Shown here one piece after another: positions 11,846-52,363 of a stretch of DNA of 64,000 bases. This stretch comes from Notospermus geniculatus. Lineage: Eukaryota; Nemertea; Pilidiophora; Heteronemertea; Lineidae. The stretch lies in the NCBI GenBank assembly GCA_002633025.1, contig NMRB01000048.1:580789-644788 (forward strand). The letters run 5' to 3'. The position numbers and the translations under genes were made by a program. Under the pieces are notes generated by a model that worked only from the letters and a program-made list of their open reading frames with translations, searched no databases and had not been told where the DNA came from. How positions within the stretch are numbered: the first letter of the stretch is position 1; each line of letters starts with the position of its first letter.

Positions 11846-11927
11846 CGGCAGTTCGAAATCGGCGAACCGCCGAACTTGTTATGGTGTTGCATCGAACTTT
11901 CGGCCGTTCGCCGATTTCGAACTGCCG
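11846..11927. repeat. inverted repeat with perfect 22-bp arms
   Basis: CGGCAGTTCGAAATCGGCGA (22 bp to 11867) is exactly inverted at 11906-11927, around a 38-base spacer that itself contains CGGCCG. Pairing continues imperfectly outward through TGCCA/TTGGC. Confidence 0.75.
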
Positions 11928-12739
11928 CGTTTGGCATTAGATCATTACTGATGCAGTTGAACCGCCGTAGCTAATACTATGTGGTATCACACTATACAAT
12001 GTGCACACATATACAAATGTTCATAAAATTGCGTTGCACTAAGGTCAATTACTATGAAGAATATCTACTTTGTGTCTGAAATGATGTCTTCGGACCTCAT
12101 TTTATTGAGGTACTGAGCCGTATATTCAACGCCGACAGATGTGGTTCGCTATTTTGTTTATTTTTAAGGGACCAAATCGTATCCCTTATGTACGATGGAT
12201 TTATTGTTTGTTATTTTAGATATTGATGTATCTTTAAATCTCGCTAACGGCTTGTGAGTCCTTCCGAATAGGATACGCTAGACTCTCTTCTATTCAGCCA
12301 TCTGAAATTACAGATAAACGGTCCTACTTGGATTCCATAATCAACGCCAAATGTGAAAAATTAAACAAATCTGCTGAAATTTGGAGACTTTTTCGAACTT
12401 GGCTCTACTTTGTATCACTGATTTTTGGTGTGTAGATAATTTTGTTGTCAAATAGTTACCTCGCCGATAAGGTTGGTCTTTCTAGACTTTCTTGTGCTAG
12501 ACGCTGTCTATCTCTCGCTTAATGTTCACTGTTCTATCTGTACTCATCTCATTGTCTCACTGATTAACTAATTAAGATGTGTCAGCCTGCGAGCTGTAGT
12601 TTTACTGATGATGGACACACGCCGGTGGGGAAGGAAACTGTGTCCAATGGAGAAAAAAGTCAGGGAAACCAATTTTTCTCATCACAAGACAAAATTTATG
12701 AAAGGATATTTGGCATCCATAGCCATCTAATCTTATGGC

Positions 12740-12848
12740 ACGTATTCTAGAAGCCTCCTTAACTCTAAGGTCCACTTTAACCTTTTGTATTCTGCCCTGC
12801 AAACAATGACTAAAAGGTAAACCTTAGAGTTGACTTCTAAAATACGGC
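12740..12848. mobile_element. foldback MITE, CCGTATTCTAGAA family, copy 2
   Basis: Starts ACGTATTCTAGAAGCCTCC and ends TTCTAAAATACGGCC. The interior matches copy 1, including GTATTCTGCCCTGCAAACAA. Confidence 0.7.
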
Positions 12849-12869
12849 CCACTGTGTCGTCGACATATG

Positions 12870-12987
12870 GGGCTGTATTGTAGAACCTTCCTTATCTCTA
12901 AGGTTTACCTTTAGCTATTGTTTCCAGGGCAGAATACAATTAGCTTAAAGTGGACCTTAGAGTTAAGGAGGGTTCTAGAATACGGGT
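12870..12987. mobile_element. foldback MITE, CCGTATTCTAGAA family, copy 3 (opposite orientation)
   Basis: This copy reads in the opposite direction to copies 1 and 2: it starts GGCTGTATTGTAGAACCTTC and ends GGGTTCTAGAATACGGG. It lies only ~20 bp from copy 2. Confidence 0.7.
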
Positions 12988-13197
12988 CATGGACTAACTC
13001 CTGTAACTTGGATACAGTTCACCTGCTCACCAGGATAAACAACCGGTGTGTTATATTCCAGTGTTGCTACCTATTCCCACATGCATGAGAGATAGGCCTA
13101 CTTAAATTGTTGGACGAGGAGTCGTTCTTCAAAGACAATAGCTCTTTGATTGGCTCTGATTTTTTTTGCCATGGAAATCTGATTGACACAAGTTATA

Positions 13198-13447
13198 CAT
13201 GTATGATGGAGTGACCAGTTTTCGGGGTAGAACAGTTTTCGTGGTACTCCCGATTTTTCCCGTTTATTCACGTTTATTCACGCGCGCTCCCGCGAGACAT
13301 AAACATTTCACGGTAAATTAATATCTCTATTTTCGATACATAACAAAATAATTACGGACGCAAAGCGAGTAACGCTGCAATCGGGCGGTAAAGTCTTTAG
13401 GCCTAGTTGGCCTAGTACCACGAAAACCGGTCACACCATCATACATC
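13198..13447. mobile_element. foldback element, ~250 bp
   Basis: The left end ATGTATGATGGAGTGACCAG is matched by the inverted right end CCGGTCACACCATCATACAT. The match continues inward through TTTTCG and the GTGGTAC/GTACCAC pair. Confidence 0.65.
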
Positions 13448-14148
13448 CATGGTCTTTCCTACTCTGCCTTCAAACGGTAAATGGCAGTAACTAGGCCTAA
13501 GTCAGCAGTGGGGGCATGGTTGATTGAAGTAAGTGCTGTACTCCACGCTACTGTGTACATGGTAGTGCACGGTATGGCTGTTCCTTCAATTACCCATGTT
13601 CCAACTGATTACAAATACAAGTCTCGGTATTGCTTTTACGTTCGAAGACAGTTACTACTTACATGTACGTCATAGCAATGGAATCCATAATGGCAGCACT
13701 GGCGTGTCATACAGCGGTTGTTTTAGACGTTTCACACAGTCTGTCACGTGTTTGTCTTGGGACGTCTCGAGGTGTGTTCGGAGATCGGTTGCACCGTGAT
13801 CGTCCAAGCAGCGTTGATTGGTTGAAAAACCATTGATTGATCTTTTGTTGAATGAGAGCGACCAATCAACGCTCCTTTTCGGATGATTATGTTATTATGG
13901 ACGACAGACAGTACCCAATCTCGGGGGCTGGTAAACAAGTGTGTTGTAGATATGGTGATCTCAGCCGATTGTGCACGGTCTAGAAAGGACAAACATCGTA
14001 CCAACTGTAAAGGAACAGAAATATTCGAGATGTTCCAAGACATACTGTTCCTCTGAAGAAATCACTTGCTAAGCCGAAACAGGAGTCGACAAAATGACAA
14101 CAGTTCACATAGTGTTGTCGACGAACATACAATCAGATTAGTTGTTCT

Positions 14149-14256
14149 GGGCCCATATTCATAAAACTACTTAAGTCAAGTGTGACACTTATCCTTTGTT
14201 CAACACAAAAGTTAAGTATCACACTTTGACCAAGTATGTTTGTGAATATGGAGCCA
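14149..14256. mobile_element. foldback MITE, CCATATTCATAAAA family, copy 1
   Basis: Ends GGGCCCATATTCATAAAACT and the inverse TTTGTGAATATGGAGCC. The interior pairs ACTTAAGTCAAGTGTGA with the TCACACTTTGACCAAGT half. Confidence 0.75.
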
Positions 14257-14299
14257 GGTCGGTAGGCCAAAAGAATGAGTGCCTGTATTTTGGAATTCT

Positions 14300-14405
14300 G
14301 GGTCCATATTCATAAAAGTACTTAAGTCTAAGTGTGGCACTTATCCTTTATTCAACACAAAAGATAAGTATCACACTTTGACTTAAGTATCTTTATGATG
14401 GACCC
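14300..14405. mobile_element. foldback MITE, CCATATTCATAAAA family, copy 2
   Basis: Close relative of the element 44 bp upstream. It starts GGGTCCATATTCATAAAAGT and ends TATCTTTATGATGGACCC, with the same CTTATCCTTT(A/G)TTCAACAC interior. Confidence 0.75.
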
Positions 14406-15324
14406 TGGTGCACATGAGTTAAGAATGGACACAACGCCAGGTCTTGACTGGAAAATACAGACAAACGTTTTCGTCATGATGGCCGAAAAAAATTCACGTT
14501 CAGTCTACAACAACAGAATAGGCAGATGAATATACCTTACATGTAGGCCCACACGAATATGGTATTATAATCTTGAGAGTCAAGTGCAGTACACAGAGCT
14601 CACACGATTAGTGTTTTGTCCAAAATACAGGTACTGGGAATGGAGGTGTCCCGCTTGGTGATGCTACGTTATAGCACTGGTCTAAAATATCGCGACCATC
14701 CGGTCATAATTTGCCCTGCATTATTGCGGAGATCATATCGAAGGTATTCGTGGTAGGATATTAACCGATATTTCTTACATTGTAGTCTTGAAAAGGACTT
14801 TCATCACCTTTTCGACAATTTTTCAAAGACACTGGTCAATAGGAGCTGTCAGTGAGTTGACCAATAGGTGTCACTACAGACAACTGTGCTGCCATCTTTT
14901 GGTAACACGCGCGGCTGATTGCTCCTATTGACGCAACCTCTCGCCCCGAAACTCACACAGTCATGTGCCAACATCGATTCAGTACCGTGCGGCCGAGGGG
15001 AGGGGTTGTTTTTGCCTCCTGACGGAAGAGCAGGTATCACCAAGCGGTAGGGAGGGAACTGTAGCTACCGCGACCCCAGAGGATCATTGTAAATGTCTCA
15101 CTACGCATTCCTAATCTCATGTAAATACATCCACACGACTGGTGCTTGGAATATGTACATGTATATGTAAGAAATAAATCGCACGATCACATTCGTAAAA
15201 TAAACTGACGTCATTCAGTTCATTATTGCTCGAAACAAAATGGAGGCCCAACGTCTCGTATCCATGGCGTTTTCCCGCTCAATAGAGAACGATGAACTAG
15301 ACATTAAATTTAAAAAAAAAAAGT

Positions 15325-15397
15325 GCATCAGCATAGGGATCGAACTCAGAGAATTTCATGCAGCAGACTTCTGCCGTTGTACTACACCACGAAGGCC
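15325..15397 (-). repeat. tRNA-derived SINE-like segment (copy 1)
   Basis: On the minus strand, GGCCTTCGTGGTGTAGT contains an A-box-like motif and GAGTTCGATCCC a B-box, followed by a run of Ts. The acceptor arms do not pair, so it is a tRNA-derived repeat, not a tRNA gene. The second copy at 19025-19097 keeps a better A box (TGGTGTAGTGGAACGG). Confidence 0.55.
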
Positions 15398-16051
15398 GCA
15401 GAGGTCAGCGTTGGTTTTCAACCACACTTCAGACTTGAATGAATTGAATCGCCATACAATAAAAGGGACGGATTCTTGACTGAACCGACTTCATTATCAG
15501 GGTGACCACGATTACTGTCACTCCGACCTGATAAGTCTTTGTACCGATTGAAAACAGCACCTGCTGTCTTGACATAACACAATCAAAATACCACGGTAAA
15601 CCGACCGAAACTTTGCCAACATGTTCATGTCTTGCGCAATCTGGCGGGGACTCGGTCTCGCAGGCATATTTGGAGTTTGATGTTTGCGAGAGTCCACCTG
15701 GAGATGAGAAGAGTGATGTTTGGAGTAAAGGTCATCTTGAACTTCCCATCTGAAGAGAAATGTCATGGCTTCCCGGGAATCCTGCGGTAAGAACTGCCAC
15801 CTTTCGGCGAAGACTAGAGGAAAGAATGTACATATAACTCCAAGCCGATCAAATGATTCAAATTTCTTTATTCGGGACACGCTTTGACCCCAAATGATTT
15901 GAATATGCATCAATAGTCGATAGATTACGTTAGAGGACAAAATTGACAAAATTGAACAATGCTAAAAGTGTGGTGATTTTAGTGATGAGAATGCCAGAAA
16001 GTCAGCTCGCCAATAATCGGTGGAACGGTTTCACGAATGTGATGACAGTTG

Positions 16052-16217
16052 AGGCGCTGCTCCACGTGACAGTTTTCTGTCGAAAGTTTGCTGTCAGATA
16101 GTATTAACTGTCCAAAGACTATCGCGTGGAAGTTGTTCAGCTAGTGACTGTATGACAGCAATTATTGGTGTCTGACAGCAAACTTTCGATAGAAAACTGT
16201 CACGTGGACCAGCGCCT
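16052..16217. mobile_element. foldback element (copy 1)
   Basis: AGGCGCTGCTCCACGTGACA, then GTTTTCTGTCGAAAGTTTGC, is inverted on the right as GCAAACTTTCGATAGAAAAC, then TGTCACGTGGACCAGCGCCT. Arms are about 46 bp. It is present in both duplicated copies. Confidence 0.75.
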
Positions 16218-16750
16218 TTACATGTAGTGAACGGTGCCTGACTAACTGCATGACCAAACACTTTGTTCTAAGCTTTAACATGCTCCAAAGGGATATTCGA
16301 AAGGGCTCCAGGGGAAGGGATTGCAGGTTTCTGATATTACACAGTCATTTTACAATGGTGTAGGCCTATCTTTGGAACTGCCTCGACAGTTTAGGACTCG
16401 AAGTACATTCGCATTAGGAAATAGGCCCACTCAACTACCATAATTTATAATTTTAAATAATCACAGTCATCATGACCATGTGTCAGGCACCCGGTCATTA
16501 GCCATACAATATGCATACATGTACATTGTAGAAAGCCGTGCCTTATTGAATGGTATTGAAGATAACGGAGACTTCAGTCAACAGATTCTGTCGTTGAAAG
16601 AAATACCTTCAAAATACCTGCAATGATATGGCAAGAAAATTGATGCCATGCCCAAGGCTTCCTGTACATAGAAGTACATGTATACGGTATGCGAACACGC
16701 CGGTAAATAAAGACTACACATAAGAGATTCGCGATCGTGAAGCCATTATA

Positions 16751-16868
16751 GAGTTTTCGCAGAAGCCCCAAACGCCAACGCAAACGCCAATCCCATTGCT
16801 CGATGCCACGGAGAGAGCAGCGAACAGCAGTGATAGACGTTCGCGTCGGCGTTTCGGGGGCTTTTCGA
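16751..16868. mobile_element. foldback element, TTTTCGCAAAGCC family (copy 1)
   Basis: GAGTTTTCGCAGAAGCCCC and AAACGCCAACGCAAACG on the left pair with TTCGCGTCGGCGTTTCGGGG and GCTTTTCGAAC on the right. Same family as 5523-5633. Confidence 0.6.
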
Positions 16869-18334
16869 ACCGGCGTGTAAGTATACCGTATACACTTGTA
16901 CGTACAGGAAGCCCAACGTAGGCCTACATGGACACCGTGAATATTGTAGCTTTTCAATTCCACTTACAAAACCTGAATCAGCCAGAATTTGTTTTCTTGA
17001 TGCCATAATATTTCGAGTCAAAGCAAAGAAGTGCTCCACAATGGAGATCACTCAACAATAGAGTTTTAGAAATCGTCCCACAACGGTAACGCAAACGTTA
17101 AATCTGATGATTTGTCTTTGAACACAAGTTACCAATAGCGTATGTTACCATTAGCAGGGCGATCTCTCAAACTCTCAGAGTCTAATATTGCACAACGATA
17201 TTGCGACAATACAGCACCTATGTGAACTTGACAATATTGTAATATACTATATACAAAGTTATACAACCTTCTCATACACAACCGTCGTCATACACAACCA
17301 TCTGTAGGACATGACGAAATAAAGCCCTCACCAAAAGGCCTAATAGAATAAACATTGATTCTCCAATCAAAGCGGGACGTTTAAACGCATGGTAGCCACA
17401 TCGATTCGCCCATTAAAGTAAAGGTGTGGTTGCCATTCCCCTGACCACCACCAAAACGAAATTTCAAGCTCATTCATCCTCACATGGTCTGTTCCGACTG
17501 TCTCTCTACTCTTTCAGATTCAGGTGAATGACTTGCGAGCAAGCGACCCTCGGCTAAAATTTCGCAATACCGAATCCTGTTCCCAAGACAATTTCCCCAA
17601 GGGACGACACCTGTGATGACGATACCTTTAGAAGTTCAAAATCCCATCCATTCACCCTCCGGTATATCTTCCCATTACCTCATCAACTATTTTCACCATC
17701 AGCAGCCATGCCATCTATCAACATTAAAGAAAATACCCTTTCTGGATTAAGAAATGAAAATGCAACACAACATCCATCGATTAACTCCTTAAACGCTGAG
17801 GGGCACTGAGATTGCTGATTCTAAAATTACTAGGCCCGCTTCAGAATAATATAGAATTAAATTACATATTAGGCTACCTGTATTCATATGGCAAGAAAAC
17901 ATAAATGTTTAATCTCTATTTTGGCATCTACTTTGACTATCTTTTTAGAGTGACGAAGCTGATCATTCACTGAACGATTGATCAATTCGTTTAATAAATT
18001 GAATATCTACAGTTACATGTAATTACCAACTAACTTATTGTTGATGGCTAGCTGATTATGATTATCTGTTCGGTTAAACCAACCTTTATACATCATCCGA
18101 TATAAGGTAGAAATTTTTAAGTAAAGTAAATAAAATTTTCTGGTCATAATCTCTGAGAACCTTGAGCATAAGTAACAGAGAGCTGGGGTGTCTGTTCACA
18201 ACCATTTGCACTGGCATCGTATCTCTGCGTTGGTTCTAAATTTTACCGGGGCCAACCCCTATTAGCGTTTTCTATTCGCAGATTCTTCACTTGTTTCTGG
18301 CTGTTATAATCAAACCACAGAAAGCTGATAAAAT

Positions 18335-18335
18335 N
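18335..18335. other. single-N contig join
   Basis: One N separates two near-identical 3.7-3.9 kb segments. See the entries for duplicated segment A. Confidence 0.95.
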
Positions 18336-19024
18336 AATGGAAGTGTCCCGCTTGGTGATGCTACGTTATAGCACTGGTCTAAAATATCGCGATCATCCGG
18401 TCATAATTTGCCCTGCAATTCATTGTTGCTGAGGTCATATCGAAGGTAGATCTATTCGTGGTAGGATATTAACCGATATTTCTTACATTGTAGTCTTGAA
18501 AAGAACTTTCGTCACCTTTTCGACAACGTTTCAAAGACACTGGTCAATAGGAGCTGTCAGTGAGTTGACCAATAGGTGTCACTACAGACAACTGTGCTGC
18601 CATCTTTTGGCAATACGCGCGGCTGATTGCTACTATTGACGGAATCTCTCGCCCCGAAATTCGCACATGTGCCAACATCGATTCAGTACCGTGCGACCGA
18701 GGCGAGTGGTTGTTTTTGCCTCCTGACGGAAGAGCAGGTATCACCAAGCGGTAGGGAGGGAACTATAGCTACCACGACCCCAGAGGATCATTGTAAATGT
18801 CTCACTACGCATTCCTAATCTCATGTAAATACATCCACACGACTGGTGCTTGGAATATGTACATGTATATGTAAGAAATAAATCGCACGATCACATTCGT
18901 AAAATAAACTGACGTCATTCAGTTCATTATTGCACGAAACAAAATGGAGGCCCAGCGTCTTGTGTGGCGTTTTCCCGCTCAATAGAGAACGATGAACTAG
19001 ACATTAAATTAAAAAAAGAAAAGT

Positions 19025-19097
19025 GCATCAGCACGGAGATCGAACTCAGAGCATTTCATGCAGCAGACTTCTGCCGTTCCACTACACCACGAAGGCC
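19025..19097 (-). repeat. tRNA-derived SINE-like segment (copy 2)
   Basis: Counterpart of 15325-15397, with A box TGGTGTAGTGGAACGG and B box GAGTTCGATC. Not a functional tRNA, because the ends do not pair. Confidence 0.55.
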
Positions 19098-19150
19098 GCA
19101 GAGGTCGGCGTTGGTTTTCAACCACACGTCATGGCATCCCGGGAATCCTG

Positions 19151-19678
19151 TAGTCTCGGACACCCACCCGTTCAATCACTCCGCAAACTACGTGATATGA
19201 ACGTCTGGGCCAGACCGACATTTCCACTGTAATACAGTGCATTGTGGGTAATGATGTAGAAGGTCACGTGACATAAGATGGTTTATAAGATGGATTATAT
19301 TTCACCTCGCAACCTTCCAAAATGTCTGAATCTGGCAATGAATCGATTGCTGAAGTGATCTGAAACAGCGTACAACTTACTGGAGTTCAATTTCAGGCGG
19401 AAAACTGAGCAGGAATTGTGTACCCGTGTGGAAGACGTCGTCATGAAATCCCAACTGACATTTTATGGTCGTCGCCATGATGAGATCACGTGATCACTTC
19501 TCTTGCCCAATCAGCAGCCGGATTTGGATTTTCAAATGGGAGGAATGACTAGCTCTGTCCCAGGTCAGCCAATCAGCGACGGGTGATGAAATAAAATCAC
19601 CGTCACAACGGAATCGGCGCTCTGTCCTAGACCCTCGTATATGCTATGCATTATACAGGGTCTGGGCGCCCGAGACTA
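19151..19678. mobile_element. 528-bp nonautonomous DNA transposon, insertion polymorphism
   Basis: The element starts TAGTCTCGGACACCC and ends GGGCGCCCGAGACTA, giving ~15-bp terminal inverted repeats with two mismatches. It is flanked by direct repeats GGAATCCTG at 19142-19150 and 19679-19687. The matching place in copy 1 (15776-15784) has a single GGAATCCTG and no insert. The 8-9 bp target duplication fits hAT- or Mutator-like elements. No transposase is encoded. Confidence 0.8.
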
Positions 19679-19962
19679 GGAATCCTGCGGTAAGAACTGC
19701 CACCTTTCGGCGAAGACTAGAGGAAAGAATGTACAAATAACTCCAAGCCGATCAAATGATTCAAATTTCTTTATTCGGGACACGCTTTGACCCCAAATAA
19801 TTTGAATATGCATCAATAGTCGATAGATTACGTGAGAGGAAAAGCCCGAAAAATCGGTGACAAAATTGAACAATGCTAAAAGTGTGATGATTTTAGTGGT
19901 GAGGATGCCAGAAAGCCAGCTCAATAATCGGTGGAACGGTTTCACGAATGTGATGACAGTTG

Positions 19963-20125
19963 AGGCGCTGCTCCACGTGACAGTTTTCTGTCGAAAGTTT
20001 GCTGTCAGATAGTTACTGTCCAAAGACTATCCCGTGGAAGTTGTTCAGCTAGTGACTGTATGACAGCAATTATTGCTGTCTGACAGCAAATTTTCGATAG
20101 AAAACTGTCACGTGGAGCAGCGCCT
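19963..20125. mobile_element. foldback element (copy 2)
   Basis: Counterpart of 16052-16217, with AGGCGCTGCTCCACGTGACA and its inverse at the right end. Confidence 0.75.
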
Positions 20126-20654
20126 TTACATGTAGTGAACGGTGCCTGACTAAGTGCATGACCAAAAACTTTGTTCTAAGCTTTAACATGCTCCAAAAGG
20201 ATATTCGAAAGGGCTCCAGGGGAAGGGATTGCAGGTTTCTGATATTACACAGTCATTTTACAATGGTGTAGGCCTATCTTTGGAACTGCCTCGACAGTTT
20301 AGGACTCGAAGTACATTCACATTAGGAAATAGGCCCACTCAACTACCATAATTTATAATTTTAAATAATCACAGTCATCATGACCATGTGTCAGGCACCC
20401 GGTCATTAGCCACACAATATGCATACATTGTAGAAAGCCGTGCCTTATTGAATGGTATTGAAGATAACGGAGACTTCAGTCAACAGATTCTGTCGTTGAA
20501 AGAAATACCTTCAAAATGCCTGCAATGATATGGCAAGAAAATTGATGCCATGCCCAAGGTTTCCTGTACATAGAAGTACATGTATATGTATACGGTATGC
20601 GAACACGCCGGTAGGCTACACAAGAGATTCGCGATCGTGAAGCCATTATCTATA

Positions 20655-20785
20655 GAGTTTTCGCAGAAGCCCCGAAACGCCAACGCAAACGCCAATCCCA
20701 TTGCTCGATGCCACGTGACGGAGAGAGCAGCGAACAGCAGTACTAGGATAGACGTTCGCGTCGGCGTTTCTGGGGCTTGGCGAAC
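20655..20785. mobile_element. foldback element, TTTTCGCAAAGCC family (copy 2)
   Basis: Counterpart of 16751-16868. The left half reads GCCCCGAAACGCCAACGC and the right half GTCGGCGTTTCTGGGGCTT. Confidence 0.6.
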
Positions 20786-22226
20786 CGGTGTGTTCGTACA
20801 CCGTATACACTTGTACGTACAGGAAGCCCAACGTACCGGTACATGGACACCGTGAATATTGGAGCTTTTCAATTCCACTTAAAAAACCTGAATCATCCAG
20901 AATTTGTTTTCTTGATGCCATAATATTTCGAGTCAAAGCAAAGAAGTGCTCCACAACGGAGATCACTCAACAATAGAGAGTTTTAGAAATCGTCCCACAA
21001 CGCGAACGCAAACGTTAAATCTGATGATTTGTCTTTGAACACAAGTGGGTTACCATTAGCGGGGCGATCTCTCAAACTCTCAGAGTCTAATATTGCACAA
21101 CGATATTGCGACAATACAGCACCTATGTGAACTTGACAATATTGTAATATACTATATATACAAAGTTACACAACCTTCTTATACACAACCGTCGTCATAC
21201 ACAACCATCTGTAGGACATGACGAAATAAAGCCCTCACCAAAAGGCCTAATAGAATAAACATTGATTCTCCAATCAAAGCAGGACGTTTAAACGCATGGT
21301 AGCCACATCGATTCGCCCATTAAAGTAAAGGTGTGGTTGCCATTCCCCTGACCTCCACCAAAACGAAATTTCAAGCTCATTCATCCTCACATGGTCTGTT
21401 CCGACTGTCCCTCTACTCTTTCAGATTCAGGTGAATGACTTGAGAGCAAGCGACCCTCGGCTAAAATTTCGCAATACCGAATCCTGTTCCCAAGACAATT
21501 TCCCCAAGGGACGACACCTGTGATGACGATACCTTTAGAAGTTCAAAATCCCATCCGTTCACCCACCGGTATATCTTCCCATTACCATCAGCAGCCATGC
21601 CATCTATCAACATTAAAGAAAATACCCTTTCTGGATTAAGAAATGAAAATGCAACACAACATCCATCGATTAACTCCTTAAACGCTGAAGGGCACTGAGA
21701 TTGCTGATTCTTAGTAAATTACTAGGCCCGCTTCAGAATAATATAGAATTAAATTACATATTAGGCTACCTGTATTCATATGGCAAGAAAACATAAATGT
21801 TTAATCTCTATTTTGGCATCTACTTTGACTATCTTTTTAGAGTGACGAAGCTGATCATTCACTGAACGATTGATCAATTCGTTTAATAAATTGAATATCT
21901 ACAGTTACATGTAATTACCAACTAACTTATTGTTGATGGCTAGCTGATTATGATTATCTGTTCGGTTAAACCAACCTTTATACATCATCCGATATAAGGT
22001 AGAAATTTTTAAGTAAAGTAAATAAAATTTTCTGGTCATAATCTCTGAGAACCTTGAGCATAAGTAACAGAGAGCTGGGGTGTCTGTTCACAACCATTTG
22101 CACTGGCATCGTATCTCTGCGTTGGTTCTAAATTTTACCGGGGCCAACCCCTATTAGCGTTTTCTATTCGCAGATTCTTCACTTGTTTCTGGCTGTTATA
22201 ATCAAACCACAGAAAGCTGATAAAAT

Positions 22227-22629
22227 AATGAGGTAAAATCTGACCGCCATTGGCAATACGGTCACGTGACTGGTCACATGCTCCTCTCCATCAAACTTTG
22301 ATTACTAGGAGTGCAAATAATGCTTGTAGCTGACGTCTTCAACATCACAACACCACATGACAACAGACAGTGGTCCAGCAGCTAACAAAACGGACAAATT
22401 GGGCACAACATTACAACAGTAACGTTATATTGGTCGAGTGTACGTGTAATTTCACAACAGATTTCTTCTGGCCGTGCTTCAGTTTACAACATGACACATG
22501 TTTAAACATGTCAGTGCACTCGGTCATAGCGAAACGGACGTCGATCTGACAATTTTAACATTGTGACCTCCTCCATGTTCCGTATGGTACGTTTTGCTGC
22601 CAATGTATCCTTCAATCGATCTTAACGGA
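22227..22629 (-). other. 3' flank of the MMP gene
   Basis: This stretch lies downstream of the MMP stop codon and should contain its 3' UTR. No canonical AATAAA was found on the minus strand, so the transcript end is undetermined. The palindrome ACATGTTTAAACATGT at 22497-22512 is the only structure noted. Confidence 0.5.
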
Positions 22630-51047
<28,418 letters not shown>

Positions 51048-52318
51048 TTTGTGTGTATACTCTGCCAGTAGTGTTTATAATCCAGCTTCCAGACCTGCTG
51101 ACTAGCTCGAAATCGGCCTGCACAGCATCAACGTTCAGTCTCTAGTAGTACTCCACTCTCCGGCTCTGTACGCCGCCAGCAGCAGCCAGATACCAGAATG
51201 TTTATCGTTGATAACGCGAATGAGAAGATGGAAACCTGCCGACTATAATTCTCCTCTCGGCCGGACTGAGACCACTCCACTAAATCGAAGAGAGATAATC
51301 CGTATTACAAGTCCATCACAAAAAGCCCATTCATTGAAGACACACGCGCGGCGAACTAACACACTCTCATAATGAACCAGTCAGACCCGTAACGTTCATG
51401 TATATGCTTGTCGTGCTAAATTTAAAACCAGCTGGTTGACAGTCATAATCACAATTAAAACGAGAATCTCCTGAACTTTCTGGTAGGCCTTGAATTGAGT
51501 CACATTACAAATGTAGTCCTACCACTTGGTTCTCTTTGTCCCGTGCTTGTTCCAGGAACATGCATGACAGCTGTATGACGGTTCTCTCCGTGCAACCTAC
51601 GATGGGCTACATCCTGCTTCTTCGTTCAGCCACAACATGGTTTTCATTAGCGTACTGCTTCCCGGACTCCTGGGCCTATCCAAGTAAATGATGTAACGAG
51701 AGTATTAGAATCCCAGGTAACCCAGCCGCTTACGTCGATCATCGGGTAACCCGTGTGTATTCTAACATTACTATAGCAACACGTCTCCAGCCTCTTTGTT
51801 TCACCTTCTTTAGTCCGGACACCTTTGTTGACAAACTGGGACATCCGATGAAAACGGTCGATTTGCTAAACATACCAACTCTTTGATGTCGCTAAGAGCA
51901 ACGCTATCAAAATCTGATTTGGTCGATTTTAATTGATTTGCCATTCAATTAGAGCTTTTTATTTTGTCTGGTATTCTACGGAGAAGGGATGAACTACTAA
52001 TTAACGATATTGCACATTGGCTATTTAACCATGGATTCTTGGAACTGGCTTCAAGATTGAGATGTTTTCTGGTGTTGCCGTTCCTCTTGGAGGGCCTCCT
52101 TTTGGTCTACGCGCCGAAACAAAGGGTGTCTACAATCTCACATCTTCAGCCTCTGACATATTAGACCACAGAGTAGTCTCTACATCTGCCGATTTAAGAG
52201 ACTACTGTCGCCCTCTTGATTCTGGCTGTGATTCGTCGGAATACGTCCAATCAGAATACGAATCTTCTCTGATGACGTATCGGCGGCAGGTATTCCCCAA
52301 AGAAGCCAAGTTTCCAAG

Positions 52319-52363
52319 ATGGCGTCTGGCGTCCAACATTTCTCGCTTCGAACATTCAGCGAG
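52319..52363 (+). CDS. possible first coding exon, unassigned
   Basis: CCAAGATGGCGTC is a strong Kozak/YY1-type start context. The ATG opens MASGVQHFSLRTFSE, ending at a possible donor GAG|GTAGTG; if unspliced, the frame stops eight codons later. No downstream exons were recognised. Confidence 0.2.

Larger units (their letters stand above)
2553..14638. other. intergenic region dominated by foldback elements
   Basis: No gene was recognised. Open frames here are short, start with non-ATG codons or run through inverted repeats. The ENaC 3' UTR must begin at 2553, but no canonical AATAAA was found near it. The foldback elements are listed separately. Between them, 6133-8298, 8418-10451 and 13448-14148 are AT-rich unique-looking sequence with nothing supportable. 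Confidence 0.6.
14639..18334 (+). repeat. duplicated segment A, copy 1 (3,696 bp)
   Basis: The segment from AATGGAGGTGTCCCGCTTGG to CAGAAAGCTGATAAAAT repeats almost base for base at 18336-22226, and the copies meet at a single N (18335). Copy 1 has ~335 bp (about 15428-15762) that copy 2 lacks, and it carries an empty site for the element at 19151-19678. It is most simply a haplotype or contig overlap left unmerged. No gene was recognised inside. Confidence 0.9.
18336..22226 (+). repeat. duplicated segment A, copy 2 (3,891 bp)
   Basis: Near-identical to 14639-18334, with scattered single-base changes and small indels. It lacks ~335 bp present in copy 1 and has gained a 528-bp element at 19151-19678. 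The allele-like level of difference fits two haplotypes of one locus. Confidence 0.9.
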
